A stretch of DNA of 64,000 nucleotides from positions 186,001 through 250,000 of the forward strand of contig CAWJUH010000007.1 of NCBI GenBank assembly GCA_963846005.1, in the 5' to 3' direction. The DNA comes from CAVSUR01 sp963846005. GTDB taxonomy: Bacteria > Actinomycetota > Actinomycetes > Streptosporangiales > Streptosporangiaceae. Positions 22,816 through 31,405 of the stretch are shown here, piece by piece. The notes under the pieces are model-generated. The model was not told the DNA's origin, made no database searches, and was given only the letters and a program-made list of their open reading frames with translations. The position numbers and the translations under genes are program-made. Numbering within the stretch: position 1 is the first letter of the stretch; every line of letters starts with the position of its first letter.

Positions 22816-24393
22816 GTGGCAGGCGCGGCAGGATCCGCAGCACGCAAGCAGCCCGGCCCGGCCGGCCGCGGCTCGCGCGGCGCGCGGCTGCGGGCAACCG
22901 AAACCCCGGAGAAGGGCGCGGCGAAGGGTGACAGCGTGCAGGCCAACGGCTCAGGACCGGACCGGCGCGGCGGTCAGGGTGGCGGGACCAAGTCGGCCGT
23001 CGCAGTGGAGCAGCGGCCCGCGGGCGGCGACACAGATTCCGAGACGCAAAGCGGGGGAATCGACGGTGACTTCGGGCGGGCGGACGTGAGCGCCGATCTC
23101 GGCTACGACGAGCCGGCGGCGGGCGAAGCGGCCGGGCTCGACGAGGAGCCTGACCTCGCGGCCGTGTCCGACCTGGACGCCGAGGACGACGCGGACCTGG
23201 AGTCGCTGGACGAGCTGGTCAGCGACGACGCGGACGAGGCGAGCGAGAGCGACGAGGAAGCGGACGACGGCGACGAGGAAGATGCCGACCTCGAGCTCGG
23301 CGACAGCGCGGCCGCCGGTACCCCTGACCGCCCGGCGGACGGGGCTGCCCCGGCCGGCCAGCCCGCGCCGGCCGCGGCCGCCCCGGCGGCCACCGCCAAG
23401 CCGGAGACCGAGAACGAGGACGAGGCCTTCGTCTACGGCGACGACGACGAGGACCTGCCCGCGGCCCAGGTGGCCGTGGCGGGTGCGACGTCCGACCCGG
23501 TCAAGGACTACCTGAAGCAGATCGGCAAGGTCCCGCTGCTGAACGCCGAGCAGGAGGTCGAGCTGGCCAAGCGGATCGAGGCCGGCCTGTTCGCCGAGGA
23601 GAAGCTGGCCGAGCCCAAGGGGCTGCGCCCCGAGCAGCGGCTGGACCTGGAGTGGATCGCCGACGACGGCCGCCGGGCCAAGAACCACCTGCTGGAGGCC
23701 AACCTGCGGCTGGTGGTGTCGCTGGCCAAGCGCTACACCGGCCGCGGCATGCTGTTCCTGGACCTGATCCAGGAGGGCAACCTGGGGCTGATCCGGGCGG
23801 TGGAGAAGTTCGACTACACCAAGGGTTACAAGTTCTCCACCTACGCCACCTGGTGGATCCGCCAGGCCATCACCCGCGCCATGGCCGACCAGGCCCGGAC
23901 CATCCGCATCCCGGTGCACATGGTCGAGGTCATCAACAAGCTCGCCCGGGTACAGCGCCAGATGCTCCAGGACCTCGGCCGCGAGCCGACGCCGGAGGAG
24001 CTGGCCGCCGAGCTGGACATGACCCCGGAGAAGGTCATCGAGGTGCAGAAGTACGGCCGCGAGCCGATCTCGCTGCACACCCCGCTCGGCGAGGACGGCG
24101 ACAGCGAGTTCGGTGACCTGATCGAGGACTCCGAGGCGATCCAGCCCGGCGAGGCGGTCAGCTTCACCCTGCTGCAGGAGCAGCTGCACTCGGTGCTGGA
24201 CACGCTGTCCGAGCGCGAGGCGGGCGTGGTGTCGATGCGGTTCGGCCTCACCGACGGCCAGCCCAAGACGCTGGACGAGATCGGCAAGGTCTACGGGGTC
24301 ACCCGGGAGCGGATCCGGCAGATCGAGTCCAAGACCATGTCCAAGCTGCGCCACCCGTCGAGGTCCCAGGTCCTGCGCGACTATCTCGACTGA
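22816..24393 (+). CDS. sigA: Principal RNA polymerase sigma factor (SigA/HrdB)
   Basis: Primary housekeeping sigma-70 factor. After about 200 residues of Ala/Gly and then Asp/Glu-rich low-complexity sequence come region 1.2 (DPVKDYLKQIGKVPLLNAEQ), region 2 (ANLRLVVSLAKRYTGRGM to FSTYATWWIRQAITRAMADQ), region 3 (RIPVHMVEVINKLARVQRQ) and region 4 (LSEREAGVVSMRFGL to RERIRQIESKTMSKLRHP). It ends LRDYLD, typical of HrdB. A canonical region 1.1 is not obvious. The start is uncertain: the frame opens at GTG 22744, but GTG 22816 has GGAAGGGG at good spacing. A very strong terminator follows, and parE, parC and a small zinc protein are near, as around Streptomyces hrdB. Confidence 0.93.
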   Translation: MAGAAGSAARKQPGPAGRGSRGARLRATETPEKGAAKGDSVQANGSGPDRRGGQGGGTKSAVAVEQRPAGGDTDSETQSGGIDGDFGRADVSADLGYDEPAAGEAAGLDEEPDLAAVSDLDAEDDADLESLDELVSDDADEASESDEEADDGDEEDADLELGDSAAAGTPDRPADGAAPAGQPAPAAAAPAATAKPETENEDEAFVYGDDDEDLPAAQVAVAGATSDPVKDYLKQIGKVPLLNAEQEVELAKRIEAGLFAEEKLAEPKGLRPEQRLDLEWIADDGRRAKNHLLEANLRLVVSLAKRYTGRGMLFLDLIQEGNLGLIRAVEKFDYTKGYKFSTYATWWIRQAITRAMADQARTIRIPVHMVEVINKLARVQRQMLQDLGREPTPEELAAELDMTPEKVIEVQKYGREPISLHTPLGEDGDSEFGDLIEDSEAIQPGEAVSFTLLQEQLHSVLDTLSEREAGVVSMRFGLTDGQPKTLDEIGKVYGVTRERIRQIESKTMSKLRHPSRSQVLRDYLD

Positions 24394-24413
24394 GCAGCCC
24401 GGCTGCGGCAGCA

Positions 24414-24454
24414 ACGGCGAGGGCCGGACCCCCGTGGGGTCCGGCCCTCGCCGT
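24414..24454. terminator. Strong bidirectional terminator after sigA
   Basis: A perfect 19-bp stem (24414-24432 with 24436-24454) with a 3-nt CGT loop, centred between the convergent sigA and the small zinc-protein gene. It is by far the best hairpin in the window and should stop transcription from both sides. Confidence 0.92.
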
Positions 24455-24472
24455 GATGACTCGTATGACCGC

Positions 24473-24694
24473 TCAGCGAGCGTCTGACGACGGCCTGGCC
24501 GACAGCCGCTCGGTCTCGTCCTGGATCTTCACCGCGATTTTCGACAGCGCGTCCGCGTGCTGGCGGTTGTGATGGGCGCAGAACAGCAGTTCGCCCGAGC
24601 CTGGCAGCACGACGCGCACGTAGGCGGGGGCACCGCACCGATCACACAAGTCGCTGGCTTTGAGCGGCTTCGTTGGGGCCATAGCTCCGGTCAT
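24473..24694 (-). CDS. Small zinc-binding protein (DUF7455-type)
   Basis: A 73-aa protein with CDRCGAPAYVRV and FCAHHNRQH, that is CxxC and CxxH pairs forming a probable treble-clef-like zinc site. A short charged helix (KIAVKIQDETERL) closes it. Small proteins of this kind are conserved next to the principal sigma gene in Actinobacteria; the function is unknown. ATG 24694 is chosen for GGGAGG 5 nt upstream; the frame is open to 24757. It is convergent with sigA. Confidence 0.8.
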   Translation of the reverse strand: MTGAMAPTKPLKASDLCDRCGAPAYVRVVLPGSGELLFCAHHNRQHADALSKIAVKIQDETERLSARPSSDAR

Positions 24695-24759
24695 GTCGCC
24701 TCCCTCGCCTGGGGCCTCCGGCGGCTCTGCCGTCGGCCTGCAACCTGTGCCGTACACGC

Positions 24760-24788
24760 ATCACAACACCTAGCCCGGCTCCTGTCAT
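24760..24788 (-). promoter_or_regulatory. Promoter candidate for the small zinc-protein gene
   Basis: On the minus strand, ATGACA (24783-24788; 5 of 6 to TTGACA), 17 nt and TGTGAT (24760-24765; 4 of 6) form a sigma-A-like promoter. The predicted start near 24753 gives a leader of about 59 nt. Confidence 0.5.
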
Positions 24789-25051
24789 CCCATGCGGGGC
24801 CCGCGTCCGCCGTAAGCGAACAGCGACCTGGGGTTGGTAACGCAGAATTAACGCCGCAGGCCGGCCAGCCGCGTTGCCGCAGCTTGCTGCCCGGCTTGCC
24901 GGATCCGTCCGCGGCGTGGTGGCCGCCGGGCGTCCGAGCCGGCGGTTAGTCTGCCTGCAGGCATATTTGCCCCGGGCCGGACCGCCGGCCCGCGGACGCC
25001 AGCACGGACGACAGCGCGCAACGACGCGCCAGCAGCCGCAGGAGAGCATGA
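24789..25051. other. Intergenic region upstream of parE
   Basis: Holds a perfect 12-bp palindrome TGCCTGCAGGCA (24952-24963) followed by CATATT, and an AT-richer patch near 24833-24850. No clear promoter pair for parE and no further gene were seen. Together with the promoter to the left it fills the 357-bp gap between genes. Confidence 0.35.
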
Positions 25052-26473
25052 GTGACCGCCCTGACCGCAGCATCCGCCGCCGCGCCGCCGAAGGCGCCCC
25101 GCGGCGGTGATGGCTATACCGCGCGCCACCTCACGGTCCTGGAGGGCCTGGAGGCCGTGCGCAAGCGGCCGGGCATGTACATCGGCTCGACCGACGGGCG
25201 CGGCCTGCTGCACTGCCTGTGGGAGATCTTCGACAACGCGGTAGACGAGGCGCTGGCCGGCGAGTGCACCTCGATCGAGGTCATCCTGCACGCCGACCAC
25301 TCCGCCGAGGTCCGGGACAACGGCCGCGGCATCCCCGTCGACGTGGAGCCGAAGACCGGCCTGACCGGCGTGGAGCTGGTCATGACCCGGCTGCACGCCG
25401 GCGGCAAGTTCGGCGGCGGCTCCTACACCGCCTCCGGCGGCCTGCACGGGGTGGGCGCCTCGGTGGTGAACGCGCTGTCGGGCCGGCTGGACGTGCAGGT
25501 GGACCGGCACGGCGGAGAGTGGGCGGCCAGCTTCCGCCGCGGCGTGGCCGGCGAGTTCGGCGGCCCGGGGCCGGAGGCGGCCTTCACCCCCGGCCACAGC
25601 CTGCGCAAGGTCCGGCGGGTGGCCAAGACCGTGACCGGCACCCGGATCCGGTTCTGGCCGGACCGGCAGGTGTTCGTGCCGGGCGCCGAGTGGAGCTTCG
25701 ACGCGCTGGCCCAGCGGGCCCGGCAGACCGCCTACCTGGTCCCCGGCCTGGCGATCCGGGTAGCGGACCAGCGGGCCCCGAGGTCCCGCCCGGCCGCCGG
25801 GGCGCCCGGCGGCGGGGCGGAGCCCCCGGCCCTGGCCGAGCCGCTGGCGCTGGCCGAGCCCGCGCCGGACGGCCCGCGTGAGGCCGAGTTCCGGTTCGCC
25901 GGCGGGATCAGCGAGTTCTGCGAGCACCTGTCGCCGGGCACCCCGGTGACCGACGTGATCCGGCTGACCGGCTCCGGCACGTTCACCGAGACGATCCCGG
26001 TGCTCGACGACCTCGGGCACCTGACCCCGACCGAGGTCGACCGGACCCTGGACGTCGACGTGGCGCTGCGCTGGGACGGCGGCTACGACTCGGTCACCCG
26101 CTCGTTCGTCAACGTGATCGCCACCCCCAAGGGCGGCACGCACGTGTCCGGCTTCGAGCGGGCCCTGGTCCGGACGCTGAATGACCAGCTGCGGGCGGCC
26201 CGGCTGCTGCGCAACGGGGACGAGGCCGGTCTCCAAGGAGGACGCCCTGGAGGGGCTGACCGCGGTAGTGGCGGTGCGGCTGCCCGAGCCCCAGTTCGAG
26301 GGCCAGACCAAGGAGGTGCTCGGCACCCCGGCCGCGTCCAAGATCGTGGCCCAGGTGGTCTCCGCCGAGCTGCGCGGCTTCCTGGAGGGCCGGGTCCGCG
26401 GCAGCAAGCAGCAGGCCCGCGCGGTACTGGACAAGGTGGTGTCGGCGGCCAGGACCAGGATCGCCGCCCGTGA
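25052..26473 (+). CDS. parE: DNA topoisomerase IV subunit B (ParE/GyrB family), N-terminal part of a split gene
   Basis: ATPase subunit of a type IIA topoisomerase. Homology covers residues 1 to about 393: GHKL ATPase motifs (EAVRKRPGMYIGST, IFDNAVDEALAG, VRDNGRGIPV, GGKFGGGSY, GLHGVGASVVNALS) and the transducer domain up to LLRNGDE. After base 26227 the frame becomes nonsense (QGGRPGGADRG) and stops at 26473. The +1 neighbouring frame continues the protein (VSKEDALEGL). One surplus base in 26225-26230 explains it. The GTG start at 25052 has GGAG upstream. Proximity to sigA and parC matches Streptomyces parY/parX, so ParE rather than GyrB. Confidence 0.88.
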   Translation: MTALTAASAAAPPKAPRGGDGYTARHLTVLEGLEAVRKRPGMYIGSTDGRGLLHCLWEIFDNAVDEALAGECTSIEVILHADHSAEVRDNGRGIPVDVEPKTGLTGVELVMTRLHAGGKFGGGSYTASGGLHGVGASVVNALSGRLDVQVDRHGGEWAASFRRGVAGEFGGPGPEAAFTPGHSLRKVRRVAKTVTGTRIRFWPDRQVFVPGAEWSFDALAQRARQTAYLVPGLAIRVADQRAPRSRPAAGAPGGGAEPPALAEPLALAEPAPDGPREAEFRFAGGISEFCEHLSPGTPVTDVIRLTGSGTFTETIPVLDDLGHLTPTEVDRTLDVDVALRWDGGYDSVTRSFVNVIATPKGGTHVSGFERALVRTLNDQLRAARLLRNGDEAGLQGGRPGGADRGSGGAAARAPVRGPDQGGARHPGRVQDRGPGGLRRAARLPGGPGPRQQAAGPRGTGQGGVGGQDQDRRP

Positions 26474-27248
26474 GCACCGGGAGAACCAGCGCCGCAAGTC
26501 CGCGCTGGCCACCTCGGCGCTGCCGGCCAAGCTGGTCGACTGCCGGTCAGCCGACGATCGCAGCGAGCTGTTCATCGTGGAGGGCGATTCCGCGCTCGGC
26601 ACCGCCAAGCTGGCCCGGGATTCGGAGTTCCAGGCGCTGCTGCCGATCCGCGGCAAGATCCTCAACGTGCAGAAGGCGTCCCTGGCCGACATGCTGCGCA
26701 ACGCCGAGTGCGCGGCGATCATCCAGGTCCTCGGGGCCGGCTCGGGCAATGCGTTCGACCTCGACGCGGCCCGCTACCAGCGGGTGATCTTCATGGCCGA
26801 CGCGGACGTGGACGGCGCGCACATCCGCACCCTGCTGCTGACGCTGTTCCACCGCTACATGCGCCCGATGGTGGAAGCGGGCCGGGTGTTCGCGGCCGTG
26901 CCGCCGCTGCACCGGATCGAGCTGGTCAATCCGCGCAAGAGCCAGCGCAAGTACATCTACACCTACTCCGACGCCGAGCTGCACCGCACGCTGCTGGAAC
27001 TGGAGCGCAAGGGCCAGCGGTGGAAGGAGCCGCCGCAGCGCTACAAGGGCCTCGGCGAGATGGACGCCGGCCAGCTGGCCGAGACCACCATGGACCCGCG
27101 CCAGCGCACCCTGCGCCGGATCAAGATCGAGGACGCGGCCGCGGCCGGGCAGATGTTCGGCCTGCTGATGGGCACCGAGGTGGCCCCGCGCCGTGACTTC
27201 ATCACGGCCGGCGCCGGCGAGCTGGACCCGGCCCGCATCGACACCTAG
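26181..27248 (+). CDS. parE: DNA topoisomerase IV subunit B, C-terminal part of a split gene
   Basis: Real homology starts at about base 26229 (VSKEDALEGLTAVVAVRLP), continuing the transducer domain with QTKEVLGTP. The TOPRIM domain shows ELFIVEGDSA, LPIRGKILNV and FMADADVDGAHI, holding the catalytic Glu and the DxD metal site. The tail RYKGLGEMDAGQLAETTMDP and DFITAGAGELD are standard ends of GyrB/ParE. The listed start lies within the overlap and is not a genuine initiation site. Together the two parts make an otherwise intact protein of about 730 aa. Confidence 0.88.
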   Translation: MTSCGRPGCCATGTRPVSKEDALEGLTAVVAVRLPEPQFEGQTKEVLGTPAASKIVAQVVSAELRGFLEGRVRGSKQQARAVLDKVVSAARTRIAAREHRENQRRKSALATSALPAKLVDCRSADDRSELFIVEGDSALGTAKLARDSEFQALLPIRGKILNVQKASLADMLRNAECAAIIQVLGAGSGNAFDLDAARYQRVIFMADADVDGAHIRTLLLTLFHRYMRPMVEAGRVFAAVPPLHRIELVNPRKSQRKYIYTYSDAELHRTLLELERKGQRWKEPPQRYKGLGEMDAGQLAETTMDPRQRTLRRIKIEDAAAAGQMFGLLMGTEVAPRRDFITAGAGELDPARIDT

Positions 27249-27379
27249 CGCCGCCCGCCTGCCCGGCTCATCCGGGCCGCAGGCCCGGTCAGGGGCGGCG
27301 GATGGGCCTTGGGCCGGATAGCTTGCTCCCGTAGCATCGTCTCACTGGACCCCGTACCGCAGTGACCCCGGAAGCAGGC

Positions 27380-28759
27380 ATGACGAAGACACCGCTTTAT
27401 CAGGTAACTGACCCGGCGACCGGCGAGGTGGCCGAAACCTTCCCCTGCGCCACGGACGCGGAGGTAGCGGAGGCGCTCGCCGCCGCGACCGAGGCGTTCG
27501 CGGCCTGGCGGCTGCGCCCGGTGGCCGAGCGCGCCGCGGTGGTGAAGCGGATCGCTGAGCTGTTCACCGAGCGCGCCGCCGACCTGGCCGCCCTGATCAC
27601 CAAGGAGATGGGCAAGCGGCCCGCGCAGGCCGTCGGCGAGGCCGAGTTCTGCACCGACATCTTCAGCTACTACGCCGACAACGGCCCCGGGCTCCTCGCC
27701 GACAGGCCGCTGCCCGGCCATGACACCGCGCGGGTCGAGTACCGGCCCGTCGGCCCGGTACTCGGCGTGATGCCGTGGAACTACCCGTATTACCAGGTGG
27801 CCAGATTCGCCGCGCCGAACCTGATCGCCGGCAACACCGTCATACTCAAGCACGCGGAGAACTGCCCCACCTCGGCCCTGGCGATCGCGCAGATCATGCG
27901 GGACGCGGGCGTGCCGGACGGCGTGTACGTCAATCTCTTCGCGACCCACGAGCAGGTCGCCGCGATGATCGCCGACCCGCGGCTGCACGGCGTGTCGCTG
28001 ACCGGCTCCGAGCGGGCCGGCACCGTAGTCGCCGAGACGGCCGGCCGTAATCTGAAGAAGGTCGTCCTTGAGCTCGGCGGCTCCGACCCGTATATCATCC
28101 TCGACACCGACGACGTCGAGGGCGCTGCGAAGACCGCCTGGGTCACCCGGATGGAAAACGTCGGCCAGGCCTGTAATTCCAACAAGCGGATGATCGTCAT
28201 GAACGACATCTACGACGACTTCGTGGCCGCCCTGGTCCAGCAGGCCGCCGCGATGTCACCGCGCCAGCCGGGCGATGATTCCTCGCGCTCCTACAGCCCG
28301 ATGGTCTCCCGCAAGGCAGCGGAGAACCTGCTCGCCCAGGTGCAGGACGCGGTATCGAAGGGCGCCACGCTGCACGCCGGCGGCACCCTCGACGACGGCC
28401 AGGGCGCTTACTTCGCCCCGGCCGTGCTCACCGGCGTGACCCCGGAAATGCGGGCCTACCGCGAGGAGCTGTTCGGCCCGGTCGCCGTGGTTTACAAGGT
28501 CGGCACCGACGACGATGCGGTCCAGCTCGCCAACGTGGTGGACTTCGGTCTTGGCGGCGCGGTCTGGTCGACCGACGAGGAGCGGGCCGTCAAGGTCGCC
28601 GAGCAGCTGGAAGTCGGGATGGCGAACGTGAACACCCCGGCGGGCGAGGGCGCGGACCTGCCGTTCGGCGGCACTAAGCGCTCTGGCTTTGGCCGCGAGC
28701 TCGGTCCCCTGGGCATCGACGAATTCGTCAACAAGCGCCTGTTCTACGTCGAGAAGTAA
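27380..28759 (+). CDS. NAD(P)+-dependent aldehyde dehydrogenase (succinate-semialdehyde dehydrogenase-like)
   Basis: A 459-aa aldehyde dehydrogenase. It shows the cofactor region PWNYPYYQV and KHAENCPTSA, the catalytic Glu in VVLELGGSDPYI and the catalytic Cys in NVGQACNSNKRM. The closing FGGTKRSGFGRELGPLGIDEF is also present. It resembles GabD2-type succinate-semialdehyde dehydrogenases of Actinobacteria, which oxidise succinate semialdehyde to succinate; the exact substrate is inferred. ATG 27380 is preceded by GGAAGCAGG; an upstream GTG (27362) is possible. It lies between parE and parC and converges on parC. Confidence 0.85.
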   Translation: MTKTPLYQVTDPATGEVAETFPCATDAEVAEALAAATEAFAAWRLRPVAERAAVVKRIAELFTERAADLAALITKEMGKRPAQAVGEAEFCTDIFSYYADNGPGLLADRPLPGHDTARVEYRPVGPVLGVMPWNYPYYQVARFAAPNLIAGNTVILKHAENCPTSALAIAQIMRDAGVPDGVYVNLFATHEQVAAMIADPRLHGVSLTGSERAGTVVAETAGRNLKKVVLELGGSDPYIILDTDDVEGAAKTAWVTRMENVGQACNSNKRMIVMNDIYDDFVAALVQQAAAMSPRQPGDDSSRSYSPMVSRKAAENLLAQVQDAVSKGATLHAGGTLDDGQGAYFAPAVLTGVTPEMRAYREELFGPVAVVYKVGTDDDAVQLANVVDFGLGGAVWSTDEERAVKVAEQLEVGMANVNTPAGEGADLPFGGTKRSGFGRELGPLGIDEFVNKRLFYVEK

Positions 28760-28829
28760 CGCTCACCGGGCCAGGCCGCGCGCGTCGCATGCATGAGCGG
28801 CAGCGTGTGAGCGCGGGCCCGGCCCGGGT

Positions 28830-29795
28830 TCAGCGGGCCGTGCCGCCGATAGCCGCCAGGGGGTGGCGCACCCGCTCGCCCGAGCCGTCCCGGCGCCCGG
28901 CGGGCTCGGGCAGGTCGACCGCCGTCCCCGCCGCGGTGGCCCCGCGGGCCGGCCCGGTCCCGGCCCAGGCCGCCACCAGGGCGTCCTCGCCCCTGAGGAA
29001 CCGGTGGCAGCGCACCCCGCCGGTGGCCCGGCCCTTGGCCGGGTACTCGGCGTAGCGGGTGACCTTGACCGTCGCGGCGGCGGTGCCCGGCAGCGCGCCG
29101 GCATTCCCGGCCGCCGTTACCACCACCGGCTCCCGGCCCGCGCCGTCGTCCCCCGTCCCGTCCTGGCCGCCTGCGCCGTCCCCGCCCGCCGCGGCCGGGC
29201 CGACCGCGCCGAACCAGATGACCGACGCCCGCGGCGCGAGCCGGATGCCCGCCATCCCGCCGGCCGCCCGGCCCTGCGGCCGGACCGCGGCGGCACTGAA
29301 GCGCAGCAGCTGGGCATCGGTGGTGATGAAGACCAGGTCGGCGTCCTCGCTGTCCAGCTGCACCGCGCCGACGACCCGGTCGCCGTCCTTGAGCGAGATG
29401 ACCTCGAAGTCCCCGGCCTGCTGCGGGTAGTCGGGCGCGACCCGCTTGACCACGCCGCCGGCGGTGCCGACGGCCAGGCCGGCGCCCGCCGCCTCGGCGG
29501 CCACGATGCCGGCCACGCTCTCGCCCGGCTCGGTGCCGACGAACTCGCTCACCGGCGCGCCGCCGGACAGGCCGGGGGAGTGCGCGCTCGGCGGGATGGC
29601 GGGCAGTTCGAGCACGCCGAGCCGGATCAGCCGCCCGAGCGAGGTCACCACCCCGATCTGGCCGCGCGCGGTCGTCCGCACCGAGCCGATGATCACGTCG
29701 TGCGCGGCCCGCGGTCCCGGCGGCGGCGGCCGGCTTCCCCGCCGGTCCCGGTGGTCCTGGCCAGCAGCCCGGCCGAGGACAGCAGCACGGTGCAC
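28830..29795 (-). CDS. parC: DNA topoisomerase IV subunit A, C-terminal beta-pinwheel part of a split gene
   Basis: Homology begins around 29740 (GPRAAHDVIIGSVRTTARG) and continues with GRLIRLGVLELP, VVKRVAPDYPQQAGDFEVIS and VFITTDAQLLRF. These are the repeated strands of the GyrA/ParC C-terminal DNA-wrapping domain. It ends near GVRCHRFLRGEDALVAAWAG. The first 30 residues of this frame are not homologous, and the listed start is artificial. It continues the subunit whose catalytic part is encoded in the other frame at 29693-31348. Confidence 0.85.
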   Translation of the reverse strand: MHRAAVLGRAAGQDHRDRRGSRPPPPGPRAAHDVIIGSVRTTARGQIGVVTSLGRLIRLGVLELPAIPPSAHSPGLSGGAPVSEFVGTEPGESVAGIVAAEAAGAGLAVGTAGGVVKRVAPDYPQQAGDFEVISLKDGDRVVGAVQLDSEDADLVFITTDAQLLRFSAAAVRPQGRAAGGMAGIRLAPRASVIWFGAVGPAAAGGDGAGGQDGTGDDGAGREPVVVTAAGNAGALPGTAAATVKVTRYAEYPAKGRATGGVRCHRFLRGEDALVAAWAGTGPARGATAAGTAVDLPEPAGRRDGSGERVRHPLAAIGGTAR

Positions 29796-31348
29796 GGGTC
29801 GTCGGCGACCTCCAGCGGCACCGCCGCGGTCCGCGGCTGGCCGGAGCCCTCCAGCAGCACCGTGCGGCGCGGGGTGCCGAACCGCCCGGCCACCCCGGCC
29901 AGCTCGTCCGACACCACCTCGCGGAGCCGCTGGCCGGAGTCGATGATCTCGGTCAGCTCGGCGATCTCGGCCTGCAGGGTCTCCCGCTCGCTCTCCAGCT
30001 CCAGCCGGTCGTAGCGGGTCAGCCGCCGCAGCGGGGTGTCCAGGATGTACTGGGCCTGCACCGGCGACAGGTCGAACACGGCCATCAGCCGTTCCTTGGC
30101 CGCCGCGGCGTCGTCGCTGGCGCGGATGACCTGGATGACCTCGTCGATGTTCAGCAGCGCGACGAGCAGGCCGTCGATCAGGTGCAGCCGGTCGGCCCGC
30201 TTGGCCCGGCGGAACAGGCTGCGCCGCTTCACGACCTCCAGCCGGTGCGCGACGTAGATCTCCAGCAGCTCGCGCAGGCCGAGTACCCGCGGCTGCCCGT
30301 CGACCAGCGCCACGTTGTTGATCCCGAACGTCTCCTCCATCGGGGTGAGCCGGTACAGCTCCTCCAGCACCGCCTCGGCGTGGAACCCGCTGCGGATCTC
30401 GATCAGCAGGTGCAGGCCGCGGTGCCGGTCGGTGAGGTCCTTCAGGTCGGAGATGCCGGTCAGCTTCTTCGCCCCGGCCAGGTCCTTGATCCGCGCGATG
30501 ACCTTCTCCGGCCCGACGCCGAACGGCAGCTCGGTGACCACGATCCCGGTGCGCCGCGGGGTGATCTGCTCGACCCGGGCCGCGGCCCGGGTCCGGAAGA
30601 GGCCGCGGCCGGTCTCGTACGCCTCCCGGATCCCGTCCAGGCCGACGATCTTGCCGCCGGTGGGCAGGTCCGGGCCGGGGACGAAGCGCATCAGCGTGTC
30701 CAGGTCCGCGTCCGGGTGCGCGATCAGGTGCCGGGCTGCGGCGACGACCTCGCCGAGGTTATGCGGCGCCATGTTGGTGGCCATCCCGACCGCGATCCCG
30801 GCCGTGCCGTTGACCAGCAGATTCGGGATAGCGGCCGGGAGCACCTCGGGCTGGAGGATCTGCCCGTCGTAGTTCGGGATGAAGTCGACGGTGTCCTCGT
30901 CCAGCGTGGCGGTCATCTCCATCGCCGCCGCGGCCAGCCGGGCCTCGGTGTACCGGTAGGCGGCGGGGGAGTCGTCGCCGCCGAGCGAGCCGAAGTTGCC
31001 GTGCCCGTCGACCAGCGGCAGCCGCATCGCCCACGGCTGCGCCATCCGGACCAGCGCGTCGTAGATCGCGCTGTCGCCGTGCGGGTGCAGCCGCCCCATC
31101 ACGTCGCCGACCACCCGGGCGCATTTGACGTGCGGGCGGTCGGGCCGCAGCCCCATCTCCGCCATCTGGAACAAGATCCGCCGCTGGACCGGCTTGAGCC
31201 CGTCCCGCGCGTCCGGCAGGGCGCGCTGGTAGATCACCGAATAGGCGTACTCGAGGTAGCTGCTGCGCATCTCATCGGTGATGTCGATGTCAACGATGTT
31301 TTCCTCGAAGTCCTCGGGCGGCGGGGTTGTCGCGGTGCGTCTGGCCAT
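29693..31348 (-). CDS. parC: DNA topoisomerase IV subunit A (ParC/GyrA family), catalytic part of a split gene
   Basis: Breakage-reunion subunit of topoisomerase IV. Visible are RALPDARDGLKPVQRRILF, KCARVVGDVMGRLHPHGD and the catalytic Tyr in AAYRYTEARL. NYDGQILQPEVLPAAIPNLL, the GIAVGMATNMAPHNL loop and the coiled-coil tower ending DLSPVQAQYILDTPLRRLTR also match. The frame turns to nonsense after LLARTTGTGG and stops at 29693. The C-terminal domain follows in another frame from about 29740. One missing base in the G/C-rich run 29715-29745 would restore one gene of roughly 830 codons. ATG 31348. It is paired with parE across the aldehyde dehydrogenase. Confidence 0.88.
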   Translation of the reverse strand: MARRTATTPPPEDFEENIVDIDITDEMRSSYLEYAYSVIYQRALPDARDGLKPVQRRILFQMAEMGLRPDRPHVKCARVVGDVMGRLHPHGDSAIYDALVRMAQPWAMRLPLVDGHGNFGSLGGDDSPAAYRYTEARLAAAAMEMTATLDEDTVDFIPNYDGQILQPEVLPAAIPNLLVNGTAGIAVGMATNMAPHNLGEVVAAARHLIAHPDADLDTLMRFVPGPDLPTGGKIVGLDGIREAYETGRGLFRTRAAARVEQITPRRTGIVVTELPFGVGPEKVIARIKDLAGAKKLTGISDLKDLTDRHRGLHLLIEIRSGFHAEAVLEELYRLTPMEETFGINNVALVDGQPRVLGLRELLEIYVAHRLEVVKRRSLFRRAKRADRLHLIDGLLVALLNIDEVIQVIRASDDAAAAKERLMAVFDLSPVQAQYILDTPLRRLTRYDRLELESERETLQAEIAELTEIIDSGQRLREVVSDELAGVAGRFGTPRRTVLLEGSGQPRTAAVPLEVADDPCTVLLSSAGLLARTTGTGGEAGRRRRDRGPRTT

Positions 31349-31405
31349 GCCGTCATTGTGCCGTCCGGCGCCGTCAGCCGCCCGTTTCCCGGACCGGCGC
31401 GCCGC

